Counted from the stretch's first letter, positions 1 through 7,874 are shown. The stretch: DNA of 64,000 nucleotides from Spirochaetota bacterium (GCA_004297825.1 SCSX01000019.1:50930-114929); one strand, 5' to 3'. A program made the numbers and translations. Notes: generated by a model from the letters alone, not told the origin.

Positions 1-231
1 AAGGCTGCGTTCGATCACTCCGGCTTCAATGAGGTCTTTAATACGGGTGCTGAGGATTGTCGGAGAGATTGAGCTGCATCTGCTCTGCAATACGTTGAAG
101 GCGAGCGGCCCGCTGCTCAGCTGCCAGACAATTCCCATAGCCCAGCGGCGCCCTAAAAGATCGAAGATTGCCATTACGGGTGACCCCGTCGTTGAACCCC
201 GAACGGGTTTGCCGGGCTTTGGAATTGCCAT
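1..231 (-). CDS. HxlR-family winged-helix regulator, 3' part cut by window edge
   Basis: The minus frame from the ATG at 231 stays open for 77 codons to the window edge, so the C-terminus is missing. The stretch DLLGRRWAMGIVWQL, then GPLAFNVLQ and ISPTILSTRIKDL, matches the winged-helix core of the HxlR/MarR-like family. These are small dimeric DNA-binding repressors or activators, several of which sense quinones or aldehydes. An AAGAGG ribosome site lies a few bases upstream of the ATG. The tautomerase gene lies upstream on the same strand, so the two may form a regulator/enzyme unit. The family call is firm; the signal sensed is unknown. Confidence 0.85.
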   Translation of the reverse strand, partial: MAIPKPGKPVRGSTTGSPVMAIFDLLGRRWAMGIVWQLSSGPLAFNVLQSRCSSISPTILSTRIKDLIEAGVIERSL

Positions 232-367
232 CGTAGTACCTCTTCAAGCTTTTATTAACCCGCAAATTGCATGTAAAGGCGCTCATTATCGGGCTAAACT
301 ATCCGCATGATGGTAACAATGAGCCTGCGGAGAAACTGGGCAAGAGCTTTTCTCCCGCCCCCCTGTT

Positions 368-568
368 TTATCTGCCCGCCTTGATGTCTTTAATCGTCTT
401 GCCGCCGACACCGATGTTCTCAAGGGGTGATTCGTTGATAAAAACTGTGAATTTTTCTGCGGCGATTCCCGTGATCTCAACGGCATCCGCCGTAAAACGG
501 GAGATTACCCTTTTTTTCTGCTCCTCGTTTATCTGGCCGAGGCCAAGGTCGAAATTAATTACCGGCAT
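368..568 (-). CDS. 4-oxalocrotonate tautomerase family protein
   Basis: This 66-residue protein begins Met-Pro-Val-Ile. After Met removal that leaves the N-terminal proline which is the catalytic base of the 4-OT family, and the family is typically 60-80 residues long. The segment FTVFINESPLENIGVGG fits the family's active-site arginine/loop region, although the usual Arg is not obvious, so the exact substrate is open. The family isomerises 2-hydroxymuconate and related enols in aromatic degradation. The start at 568 is preferred over an upstream in-frame ATG because GGAGG sits just before it and Pro-2 is essential. Three spaced palindromes overlap its promoter. Confidence 0.85.
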   Translation of the reverse strand: MPVINFDLGLGQINEEQKKRVISRFTADAVEITGIAAEKFTVFINESPLENIGVGGKTIKDIKAGR

Positions 569-581
569 GAAATCCTCCTTG

Positions 582-634
582 CTACATATATAGTAGTTAG
601 CTACAAACAATGTAGTGTACTACACAATATGTAG
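582..634 (-). promoter_or_regulatory. Triple palindromic operator array upstream of the tautomerase gene
   Basis: Three 15-bp palindromes of form CTACA-N5-TGTAG lie at 582-596 (right arm AGTAG), 601-615 and 620-634. They start exactly 19 bp apart. They cover the region between a -35-like TTGCTA (minus strand, 632-637), a -10-like TACATT (609-614, spacer 17) and the ribosome site of the tautomerase gene. Such spacing suggests cooperative repressor binding. The HxlR-family regulator encoded at 1-231 is a candidate binder; this is inference. Confidence 0.75.
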
Positions 635-637
635 CAA
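609..637 (-). promoter_or_regulatory. Putative sigma-70 promoter of the tautomerase gene
   Basis: On the minus strand TTGCTA (632-637) and TACATT (609-614) are separated by 17 bases, about 40 bases upstream of the ATG. The second and third operator palindromes overlap both elements, which would suit repression by occlusion. Confidence 0.5.
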
Positions 638-722
638 GACTTTTTCTTCAAAATATTTATAATTTTCCGGTTGCACGGAGACGGATATCGGGGCGGAGTT
701 TGGCGCGATGGACGGCACACAT

Positions 723-838
723 GGGTATGAGCTCCGGGTAAGCGACGGCCCTGCGGCGGGGTAAAACATGGCCGTAGCGACCCCGGCGGCTGCCCCTGCT
801 GTGGACATTCCGCCGGCGTCGCCGGACCACTCATACCC
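723..838. repeat. Long imperfect fold-back sequence between tautomerase and lipase genes
   Basis: The outer arms GGGTATGAG (723-731) and CTCATACCC (830-838) are perfect complements. Inward, TCCGG/CCGGA and GCGACG/CGTCGC pair as well. The GC-rich interior can fold further. No convincing ORF lies here. It could be a strong RNA structure 3' of the lipase gene or a small palindromic element. The rest of 635-900 shows nothing recognisable. Confidence 0.5.
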
Positions 839-900
839 TAAAAAGCATCCAGTTGGCTCTTTCCATAATTATTAATATATCCTGAAATCAAATACGCTGA

Positions 901-1617
901 TTAATCCTCGTTTGCCTGCACTGCGGCGGAGACATATTCATATATACCAGCGTCGGTACAAAAGTCGTTATGAGCAATAGCTGAAAACTGCAAGCTTGTC
1001 GCCCCATCGAGAGTATTGATGCTGTCCTTTTGCCAGTAACACGTATACGTCATATCGCCTGCAACATGCGGATCGACGCTGTCGGCCAGAATGCCATAGG
1101 GGGTCTGATCACGAACGGCATTGGCTTTGCATACGGCGGTACTGGGTTTCATGTCGGGTATTGCCAGAACAACCAGCCAGTCGGGGTTGCCCTTCATGGA
1201 AGAATCGAGGAATACTACGTCCGTGACTTTGCCGCCGGCTGCGCCGCCGAGCGAATGTAGATAGTATAACGTGCTGACCCCGCCCATGCTATGACAAATG
1301 ATATCCACCCGGTTCGCGCCGGTCTGGGCAAGAACCTGATCTACCCACCCGCTGATCTGGGACGCATTGGTTATGTTGATGCCTACCGCGCCGCTGTTTG
1401 GATTTGCGAATGTATACGCGAATAATGAATCGGACGACCAGCCGTCATCAATAAAGCGCTGCTTCATCGTATCCCATTTGGAGGCATTGGCCGACCATCC
1501 ATGTATAAACAGGATAGGATTATGTTCCGGGACCGACTGGCTGGAAAGCGGGGAAATAACGGATAAGGCGATAAATGCGGAAATCAAAAACAGGGCTTTG
1601 AGGCGTTGAGTTTTCAT
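901..1617 (-). CDS. Secreted triacylglycerol lipase/esterase, alpha/beta fold
   Basis: The 238-residue protein has a cleavable signal peptide (about residues 1-27: Lys-rich start, hydrophobic core ALFLISAFIALSVI) and a small lipase fold like Bacillus LipA (family I.4). Visible motifs are FIHGWSAN (oxyanion loop, HGW) and CHSMGG (nucleophile elbow with the catalytic Ser). A C-terminal AIAHNDF probably supplies the histidine. It should act outside the inner membrane on acylglycerols or esters. GGAGA lies upstream of the ATG. It is preceded by its own promoter and a 5'-leader hairpin, so it seems to be transcribed alone. The lipase class is confident; the substrate is not. Confidence 0.85.
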   Translation of the reverse strand: MKTQRLKALFLISAFIALSVISPLSSQSVPEHNPILFIHGWSANASKWDTMKQRFIDDGWSSDSLFAYTFANPNSGAVGINITNASQISGWVDQVLAQTGANRVDIICHSMGGVSTLYYLHSLGGAAGGKVTDVVFLDSSMKGNPDWLVVLAIPDMKPSTAVCKANAVRDQTPYGILADSVDPHVAGDMTYTCYWQKDSINTLDGATSLQFSAIAHNDFCTDAGIYEYVSAAVQANED

Positions 1618-1660
1618 GCTTTCATCTCCTTGAGTTTAATGGTGCTTCAATTTCCAGGAA

Positions 1661-1686
1661 AAAGATAACGAACGCTCGCTATCTTT
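1661..1686 (-). promoter_or_regulatory. Hairpin in the lipase 5' leader
   Basis: AAAGATA (1661-1667) pairs with TATCTTT (1680-1686). The stem continues inward through a U-G wobble and CGA/TCG around a four-base loop. It sits between the lipase promoter and ribosome site and may stabilise the mRNA or control translation. Confidence 0.4.
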
Positions 1687-1692
1687 CGGATG

Positions 1693-1721
1693 ATATGACA
1701 GCATATCCTCAAATGTGTCAA
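1693..1721 (-). promoter_or_regulatory. Putative sigma-70 promoter of the lipase gene
   Basis: On the minus strand a consensus TTGACA (1716-1721) is followed after 17 bases by TCATAT (1693-1698), about 75 bases before the lipase ATG. The remaining 1722-1985 stretch is A+T-rich and holds only a 62-codon minus-strand ORF without recognisable features. Confidence 0.5.
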
Positions 1722-1985
1722 TATTTATTTGCGCGGGTTTACCGATTTTGTCTGATCGGGGCGATCCATGTCGGGGCAAAATTTCCGTTGAAGCCTTTCA
1801 CTTTCACCGTTTGTAGAAAACGTACTGTTAGGGGAATAGGTCAGTTCGCTTGGATAATTACTCCTTGACATACGTTTGTATAGTGCATCACTGTGACGAA
1901 CATTCCAGTGCAAGTTTATATCCGTAAACTCTGGTTGGAAATACGATGCAAATTTATAGAGGGTGATTAAAAAAGGAGAACTGGC

Positions 1986-3002
1986 ATGATAAAAAAAGCA
2001 GGCATTATTCTAGCGAAATCACTGGTGGTCGTCTTTGCCTGTGTCGGCCTGTATGCTTCTTTTTATTCCTGCCAGCGCGATTCAGTGCTGAAAAAGGTCG
2101 AAAAACTCGAGGCGAATCGCCCCTACGACAAGGATCTCAAGTACCATAAGCCCTACGGCGAGCCGATCTTCCTGGTCAGGCCCGGCAACGCGACGACGCT
2201 CTTTTTCATCGACGGCTTTCGCGGCCAGGTCGCGGCAGGACATTATCTCGACTGGTTCAAGGCGCTTCACGAAAATTACCATATCAACGTCGTCTGCCCG
2301 GTCACGGGCCTGCAGGGCTGGCCCGTCGCGTATCGAACGCGCGCATGGCACCGCGAGGAGGACATGCGCCAGGCGCTCCAGGTCTACGATGCCTACTGCG
2401 CCAACCTTCCCGCCGGCCACCGCGTGGTGACGGGCTCCATGTCGTTCGGGGGATTTTCGAACATCACCCTGGCCGTGTTCGGGAAAAGAAAGCCCGATGC
2501 CATGGTCATGGTCGCGCCGGTAAACACGGTGCTCGATTACAAGTCGGGCAGCGCGCTGATGCGCTGGCTTGCGACCCAGACCTCCTGGCTCCGGTATATC
2601 GTCCCCCTGGCGATGAGGGGCGGCAACAAGGAGCGCGCAACGTTATACGACATCGTGAATAGCGGGAAAAACCTCGAAACATGGAACGCGCTTGCGAAGG
2701 ACACCGTGAACTGGGAAGAGAACCTTGCGCAGGGTCTGCATCTTACCGAAACCGCTGAGTACATGGAAAAGGATCTGGTTCCCCGTGTCACGAACGAAAA
2801 AATCCTCATCCTCTACGGGGACAGCGATCTGACCTTCAGCGCCGCGGGGTTTGAGTCGCTTGCGGAGAAGCTGCGCGCGTCCGGCAACCGTGTGAAGACC
2901 GTCAAGTTCGCGGAAAGCGGACATATGCTCCTGTACGACAACGGCGGGGACGCAGCCAAAAAGCTTGTCCTCGACGTGCTGCAGAACAGGTACGCGTTCT
3001 GA
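1986..3002 (+). CDS. Membrane-anchored alpha/beta hydrolase
   Basis: This is a 338-residue protein. Residues 8-28 are strongly hydrophobic and end near Cys29, so it is either a signal anchor or a lipoprotein with a loose lipobox. The catalytic part has a nucleophile elbow G-S-M-S-F-G-G with Ser153, a likely acid in LYGDSD (Asp279/281) and a histidine in ESGHM (His313), the usual order for the fold. It therefore probably acts in the periplasm as an esterase or peptidase. AAGGAG precedes the ATG. It stands alone between the divergent lipase and the cupin gene. No specific subfamily is recognised. Confidence 0.75.
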   Translation: MIKKAGIILAKSLVVVFACVGLYASFYSCQRDSVLKKVEKLEANRPYDKDLKYHKPYGEPIFLVRPGNATTLFFIDGFRGQVAAGHYLDWFKALHENYHINVVCPVTGLQGWPVAYRTRAWHREEDMRQALQVYDAYCANLPAGHRVVTGSMSFGGFSNITLAVFGKRKPDAMVMVAPVNTVLDYKSGSALMRWLATQTSWLRYIVPLAMRGGNKERATLYDIVNSGKNLETWNALAKDTVNWEENLAQGLHLTETAEYMEKDLVPRVTNEKILILYGDSDLTFSAAGFESLAEKLRASGNRVKTVKFAESGHMLLYDNGGDAAKKLVLDVLQNRYAF

Positions 3003-3411
3003 CGAGGTATGGGCGCATGCGTGGTGCTCCGGAGTCATAGGGCTCGAATAGTGCCGCGTTCGATTTCCCGGCGATGAATGATGATGTCGGCTGTCTTTTG
3101 GTCCATACTGGCACCCTGCCCGTGGGTGCACTTATAGATCGCTGAACAGGAAAAGCATCAGTCTTATGTCTGTTCTCCGGGGCCTGCCCACCGCGGCAGG
3201 CGCATTCACCAGGATCTGATATTCCCGTCAAATTTCTTGAGTTGAAAATTTGAAATTAATTAAGTTGACAAATAGGCGTGGTGTACCCTTTGTGTAATAA
3301 GAAACTAAAATGGTTTTATAGTTTCTATCGTATTCGACTGTTCCCCGATTCTTGGGTGATGAGTGCATATGTCAGGAATACGATCAATCGATATTCATTA
3401 AGGAGCGGATA
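3003..3411. other. Intergenic stretch, no gene seen
   Basis: The first half is GC-rich and carries only shadow frames. The second half (from about 3230) is A+T-rich, with a TTGACA at 3265-3270 that lacks a well-spaced -10 box. It probably contains the promoter of the cupin gene, but the start site cannot be placed. Confidence 0.4.
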
Positions 3412-3861
3412 ATGATAATTAGAAAACTCGCAGACATGGAAAAGATCGATGTGGGTAAGCCATTCGGGCTTCCTGACGGAATGTTCGTGATTCAATGGAT
3501 AATAAGCAATCAGGTTGGTGATGAACGATATAGGCATCGATATGCAGTACGCAAATATACACTTCAACCGGGCCTCCCGCTCGAGATGATGCCGCTTCAT
3601 AACCACGCCTATATTCAGTCGCCCGTTGTCCTGAAGGGTACAATGATATTTCAAAATGGTGACGGCGAAACGATCGAAGTCGGTCCCGGCGATACCGTAT
3701 ATTTTTACGAAAATGAGAAACACAAGGGTGTCGTCAAGGGTAACGAACCGGTAGAATTGCTCTGCATTATAGACTGTCCCGGTGACGGCACTGATTGTAT
3801 ACCGGATATTCCCAAGAATGCCATGGTTGAAAAACTGAAAGAATTCAAGGGGTGCGGCTGA
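3412..3861 (+). CDS. Small cupin-domain protein
   Basis: The 149-residue single-domain cupin shows motif 1 as PLHNHAYIQ, giving metal-ligand candidates His63 and His65; Gln69 stands where Glu is usual. Motif 2 is PGDTVYFYENEKHKG, with His104. Cupins of this size bind a divalent metal and act as isomerases, dioxygenases or sensors. The start at 3412 is chosen because AAGGAG lies eight bases upstream; an in-frame ATG at 3352 has no such site. It begins a same-strand group with the lactonase-like protein and the second hydrolase. That suggests a small catabolic or detoxifying pathway, which is inference. Confidence 0.8.
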   Translation: MIIRKLADMEKIDVGKPFGLPDGMFVIQWIISNQVGDERYRHRYAVRKYTLQPGLPLEMMPLHNHAYIQSPVVLKGTMIFQNGDGETIEVGPGDTVYFYENEKHKGVVKGNEPVELLCIIDCPGDGTDCIPDIPKNAMVEKLKEFKGCG

Positions 3862-3928
3862 GAGTCCGGCAATTAGTAAAACCGAATTCAGTTTTGATGA
3901 ATTTTAAATTTCATATAGGAGTTCAAGA

Positions 3929-4756
3929 ATGAAGTATTGGAAAATAAAGGTCCTCTATTTCGGAAATATACGTGCGCGGGTCTCGATGATTTGGCCGGCG
4001 GGGATGCCTCCGCTGGAGGAAGATTTCGAGATGAGTGCCCCATATTTAGGATTCCTATTGCAGAATGGGATGAGAAATATTCTGGTTGATACGGGAATCA
4101 GCGACGGATTCATCGTTGACGGCAAGGCATGGGGTGCTCTCCCGGCAGAAGGTGGTTCTTGTTTTGTTGAGAATGCCTTGAAGAAAGAGGGATTATTGAT
4201 ATCCGATATTGACACGGTGCTCCTGACACACCTGCATAATGATCATGCGGGGAACGTGCATCTTTTCAAAAATGCCAGGATTATTTTCCAGGAAGATGAA
4301 TGGCACAACTTCATGAAGCCGATACCACAACAACTTCCCAGGGGAGATTACGATTTTGGTATCGCCCCAGTTATTAAAAGCCTCAACACGGTTCAGGTTA
4401 GCGGCGACATTGATATTGATGCCGGCATTAAGGCGTTTAAAATACCCGGCCACAGCAAGGGCAGCCAGGCAATCTCAGTTGCCACCGAGAAAGGTGTTGT
4501 CGTTCTTATCGGAGACCTCTGTCTTTTTAATTTTATGATTTTCCCGGGAACCACCGAAGTAGTGGAAATGAACGGGAAGCATCATTCAATACCGGCGGCT
4601 CCTCCCACACTCGGTCCAGCGGTGCCCAGCAGCATAATCTACGACCTTTTCAGTTTCTATGACAGTGTTGACAGGGTCAAGGCCCTTGCTTCAAAGGTCG
4701 AACCGGGCTATATTTTGCCGGGTCATGAACCGTCCCTGGTTGGCACATCTTATTAA
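3929..4756 (+). CDS. Metallo-beta-lactamase-fold hydrolase, lactonase-like
   Basis: The 275-residue MBL-fold protein has the zinc motif HLHNDH at His101, His103, Asp105 and His106, a further His175 (IPGHSKG), Asp196 (IGDLC) and a C-terminal LPGHEP. The length and arrangement resemble N-acyl-homoserine lactonases of the AiiA/AttM group, which open lactone rings, but many other hydrolases share this pattern. No signal peptide is seen, so it is probably cytoplasmic. AGGAG lies upstream of the ATG. It follows the cupin gene by 67 bases and precedes an alpha/beta hydrolase. Confidence 0.8.
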   Translation: MKYWKIKVLYFGNIRARVSMIWPAGMPPLEEDFEMSAPYLGFLLQNGMRNILVDTGISDGFIVDGKAWGALPAEGGSCFVENALKKEGLLISDIDTVLLTHLHNDHAGNVHLFKNARIIFQEDEWHNFMKPIPQQLPRGDYDFGIAPVIKSLNTVQVSGDIDIDAGIKAFKIPGHSKGSQAISVATEKGVVVLIGDLCLFNFMIFPGTTEVVEMNGKHHSIPAAPPTLGPAVPSSIIYDLFSFYDSVDRVKALASKVEPGYILPGHEPSLVGTSY

Positions 4757-4824
4757 CACTGAATCCGATTCGTTCATTCCGCGTTTGGGCGGGCGGATCG
4801 ATTCATTATGAGGAGGCAGTCTCG

Positions 4825-6003
4825 ATGGCATTTCATCAATTAATCGACGAACCCCAGATGAATTTCTCTGTCAACAGGATCCTTACCTATGGAGAAAATG
4901 CTGCGGATATAAATGAAGTCCGTGATATCTGCGAAAAGATACACGACTTTGACACATGGTATAATGAATGGATTATTCTGGCAGCAAAGGCTGAAAGAGA
5001 GAAACGTTACTTTCATGCGGCATTCTATTATCGTATGGCGGAGTTTTTTCTTACCGACGACAAGGAGGAGAAGCTTAGTTCATATGTAAAATGCAAGGAA
5101 AACTTTTCCAGGGCGATCGGGCGTGACCACAGTGTTGCATTTAAGGATGTCCCATTTATGGGAGGGTCGATTCCTGCTATGATTTTATCTCCGAACGGTA
5201 TTTCCAGGGCGATCATCCTGATTCATGGAGGCTATGATTCCTATATGGAGGAGTTTTATCTTACCGCAAAACGTATGGTGGAATTGGGGTATACCGTAAT
5301 CATGTTCGAGGGTCCCGGGCAGGGGGCTGCGCTTAAAAATGGATTTAAATTCACCTACAAGTGGGAGGAACCAGTTTCGGCTGTACTGGATTTTTTCGAT
5401 ATGGAGGCTGTGACCCTTATCGGAATATCGTGGGGCGGCTATCTCGCACAGAGGGCAGCCGCGTTTGATGCCAGAATCAAGCGGGTTGTTTCATACGATG
5501 TGTTTTATAATGGAATGGATTTTATCACCAATGCGATGCCAAAAGGCGGCAAACTATTCCTTAAGGCGATGTTCAGACTCGGAGCGAAGACGGCGGTAAA
5601 TCGACTGGTCCGTTGGGCTCGTAAAAAGAAGCCGCTCGCCGACTGGGGGATCAGTCATGGTATGTACATCACGGGAACGGATACCCCTTATGATTTTTTC
5701 AAGGCACTATCGAAACACGATTTCGGCGCAATTGGGGGCAGAGTAACGCAAGACGTATTATTGCTTGCCGGAGAGAGGGATCATCTTGTTCCCGCAGGGA
5801 CATTGCAAAAGATGAAAAAAAAATTGCGGAATGCTAAATCCATCACCACGAGAGTATTCACGGCTGAAGAAGGCGGTGAACAGCATTGTCAGGTCGGCAA
5901 TATTGAACTGGCGGTGAATGAAATTCATAACTGGATGAATTCATTTTCCCTGGAACATGCCGCAATGCCGGGATTACCTGTTGATCATCGTCGATCCTCT
6001 TGA
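4825..6003 (+). CDS. Alpha/beta hydrolase with helical N-terminal domain
   Basis: The 392-residue protein has about 115 helical N-terminal residues, then an alpha/beta core. The core shows ILIHGGYDSY (oxyanion region), FEGPGQG and the nucleophile elbow GISWGG with Ser202. A late LAGERDHLVP supplies the acid and QHCQVG the likely histidine. This layout resembles the cap-bearing hydrolases around 2,6-dihydropseudooxynicotine hydrolase and FrsA/DUF1100, which cut C-C or ester bonds. No signal peptide is seen. GAGGAGG precedes the start. It ends the cupin/MBL/hydrolase group, and a TetR gene lies 300 bases downstream. Confidence 0.75.
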   Translation: MAFHQLIDEPQMNFSVNRILTYGENAADINEVRDICEKIHDFDTWYNEWIILAAKAEREKRYFHAAFYYRMAEFFLTDDKEEKLSSYVKCKENFSRAIGRDHSVAFKDVPFMGGSIPAMILSPNGISRAIILIHGGYDSYMEEFYLTAKRMVELGYTVIMFEGPGQGAALKNGFKFTYKWEEPVSAVLDFFDMEAVTLIGISWGGYLAQRAAAFDARIKRVVSYDVFYNGMDFITNAMPKGGKLFLKAMFRLGAKTAVNRLVRWARKKKPLADWGISHGMYITGTDTPYDFFKALSKHDFGAIGGRVTQDVLLLAGERDHLVPAGTLQKMKKKLRNAKSITTRVFTAEEGGEQHCQVGNIELAVNEIHNWMNSFSLEHAAMPGLPVDHRRSS

Positions 6004-6088
6004 AGAATTGCAGCGGATTCAGGAACCATTCACTTGATAGCCGCCAACCACGATTGCGTAGTGTTGCATCTCGTGATACGTAATAGAG

Positions 6089-6189
6089 TTGTCGCATAAC
6101 TCCATTTTTTACGGGGCATAAGGGGCGAAGCCCCTTAAAAGCCCCCCGCAGGGGTCCCCTGCGCGCGTGAGACGGCAGTTTCGCAACAA
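6089..6189. repeat. MITE-like element with imperfect terminal inverted repeats
   Basis: TTGTCGCATAACTCC (6089-6103) and the complement of GGCAGTTTCGCAACAA (6174-6189) agree at most positions. Between them lie two strong hairpins: AAGGGG/CCCCTT (6120-6136) and GCAGGGG/CCCCTGC (6148-6162). It contains no ORF. The size, terminal repeats and internal palindromes fit a miniature inverted-repeat element, but no second copy is in the window to prove mobility. Confidence 0.5.
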
Positions 6190-6302
6190 GTCCAATTGTT
6201 CATTGACACAAGCGTATCAGATATAGATGATTTATAAGTTTGTTTTGCGTTAGCGATATTTTATTAAAATTAAATCGCCAATTCAGGATATGGAATGTAA
6301 CT

Positions 6303-6878
6303 ATGGATCAGAAAAACCATGTACTTGATGTCGCCAAGCTGCGATTCGACCGGTTCGGGTATAAAAAAACGACGATGGATGAAATTAGCAGCGATGCGAA
6401 AATCTCTAAAAAAACTCTCTATGAACTTTTTACCGACAAAGAAGATTTGTTTGTGTCTCTCTTTATAAGAGAGGCGCTTAGTGCCCGTGAATACCTTTTT
6501 ACAAAGATTAAAGATATGGATGATCCCCGGGAGAAACTTATTAGGTTATCAGGCGTCATAGGAGACAATTTTAACGAACAGCACTTCATGGTAAAAGTAC
6601 TTAAAGACAATGGGGCACTCTATACTCCATATCTTAAAAAAAGTTTCCTTGAACAGACGGAGGAAGAAACAATACGGATCATATCTGAGATTATAAAAGA
6701 TGGCATACGCAAACACCTATTCAGGAATATCGATCCTAAAATAGTCGGATATATGATTTTCAAGCTGTTCCAGGCGTTTACTTATGCCAGAACATCGACT
6801 CTGGAAGGAGATGAAATAAACAGAAAAGCCAATATTAAAGTGCTTATGGATTTTATTATGAGAGCGTTGGCCAGATGA
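6303..6878 (+). CDS. TetR-family transcriptional regulator
   Basis: The 191-residue protein has an N-terminal helix-turn-helix (about residues 8-50: FGYKKTTMDEISSDAKISKKTLYELF). The end, KKTLYELFTDKEDLF, is typical of TetR. The rest is a helical ligand-binding and dimer domain. The start at 6303 is chosen because the helix-turn-helix follows at the usual distance; the ribosome site is weak. The gene is clearly more A+T-rich than the core genes, as is the hydrolase group upstream, suggesting joint transfer. It may control those genes or itself. Confidence 0.85.
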   Translation: MDQKNHVLDVAKLRFDRFGYKKTTMDEISSDAKISKKTLYELFTDKEDLFVSLFIREALSAREYLFTKIKDMDDPREKLIRLSGVIGDNFNEQHFMVKVLKDNGALYTPYLKKSFLEQTEEETIRIISEIIKDGIRKHLFRNIDPKIVGYMIFKLFQAFTYARTSTLEGDEINRKANIKVLMDFIMRALAR

Positions 6879-7131
6879 TCTGAAATGGTTAAGCGCATCA
6901 GTTAACGTTGCCAATCGATTCCGGGCATCGCTGTCGATATCGGTATCATTGCGCAGATTCTGCAATGCCGCAGTGAAAAGGCCGGGGCATCTTCCGTAGT
7001 ATCGCCATGAGTGACAATGAAGAGGATGTCCTATTCAGGTAGATACGCTTTTTTATGCTTGAGCGCTTTGTTGTATAAGTATATGTAGTTACCTTGATTA
7101 TCCCCAAGGATGGAATAACCGGAAGGATGCC

Positions 7132-7635
7132 ATGAAATTATCAAAAGCGTTGATCGTTTCAACAATCATGACTGTCGCCTTTTCCTCAGATGCCTTTGCG
7201 GCGCAAACTCAGGTGTTGTTTTCCATTGAGAACAGCATGATCACCAGCAAGGCGGTATACGTCATCGAACTTAGCGACGACTTCAAGATAGAAAAAGGAG
7301 AGCCCGTGTACGGCTTCTGGCTCAGGCCGAGCGGCAGCACAAGGGCGATGACCTGGATGGAAAAAAGGAGCGCCTATGGGATCGAGTATCAGCATGTTCA
7401 GGGTGCGGCAACCCTCGAAATGGCGCTGTCGAAATTCTCACAAAGAAAAATCACGATTGAAATCACCGAAGGGAAGGCCGTCGCGCACATGATTATTAAT
7501 GGAAAGAACTGCATATTCCAAAGGGTATTCATCAAGGCCACTGAAACCATGTTCGGGCCATCCGTCGAATACGCGGAGATCATAGGTGTGGATCCCGATA
7601 GCGGCGCCGGTGTAGTCGAGCGGGTCAATCAATAG
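7132..7635 (+). CDS. Exported DUF4833-like protein
   Basis: The 167-residue protein has a clear signal peptide (about residues 1-23, ending AFA-AQ). The mature part contains YGFWLRPSGSTRAMTWMEKR followed by SAYGIEY, the pattern of DUF4833 proteins. Their biochemical role is unknown to me. AAGGA precedes the ATG. It is monocistronic, and its stop codon lies next to a tRNA-like fragment at the edge of the accessory region. A periplasmic or outer-membrane-facing location is likely. Confidence 0.65.
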   Translation: MKLSKALIVSTIMTVAFSSDAFAAQTQVLFSIENSMITSKAVYVIELSDDFKIEKGEPVYGFWLRPSGSTRAMTWMEKRSAYGIEYQHVQGAATLEMALSKFSQRKITIEITEGKAVAHMIINGKNCIFQRVFIKATETMFGPSVEYAEIIGVDPDSGAGVVERVNQ

Positions 7636-7636
7636 T

Positions 7637-7658
7637 CGGTTCGAATCCCCCCATCTCC
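7637..7658 (+). repeat. tRNA-like 3' fragment, possible integration scar
   Basis: GGTTCGAATCC (7638-7648) is a standard T-loop with its 3' stem start, followed by CCCCATCTCC as an acceptor-like tail. No matching 5' half lies upstream; the DUF4833 gene is there instead. Such fragments are left when an element integrates into the 3' end of a tRNA gene. The T-stem pairs poorly here, so this is suggestive only. Confidence 0.35.
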
Positions 7659-7775
7659 CCGTCCTTGAGGTCAGGTTTGGAGAATGGCGCGCATCCTAAA
7701 AATTTTTGTTGACAATGCCCGGACGCGCGCCGCATGGTGAGTGCGCTGCAGAATACAACCCGTATCTAGGCAATT

Positions 7776-7850
7776 GGGCGATTAGCTCAGACTGGTTAGA
7801 GCGCCTGCTCGACACGCAGGAGGTCACTGGTTCAAGTCCAGTATCGCCCA
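7776..7850 (+). tRNA. tRNA-Val(GAC)
   Basis: The 75 bases fold into a full cloverleaf: acceptor GGGCGAT/ATCGCCC, D-stem GCTC/GAGC, anticodon stem CCTGC/GCAGG, T-stem ACTGG/CCAGT and discriminator A. The seven-base anticodon loop TCGACAC gives anticodon GAC, hence valine. Base 33 is C instead of the nearly invariant T. CCA is not encoded; a T-run follows. It lies directly upstream of thrS on the same strand. Confidence 0.93.
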
Positions 7851-7874
7851 ATTTTTTTATTTCAAGGGGTACAC

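Noticed and set aside
620..808. Minus-strand ORF of 62 codons
   Set aside because: It overlaps the operator array and the fold-back and has no recognisable protein features.
1725..1913. Minus-strand ORF of 62 codons in the lipase upstream region
   Set aside because: Its composition is not protein-like, and it overlaps the likely regulatory region.
6717..6965. Minus-strand ORF of 82 codons at the TetR 3' end
   Set aside because: I considered a transposase remnant, but no motif supports it and it overlaps the TetR gene.
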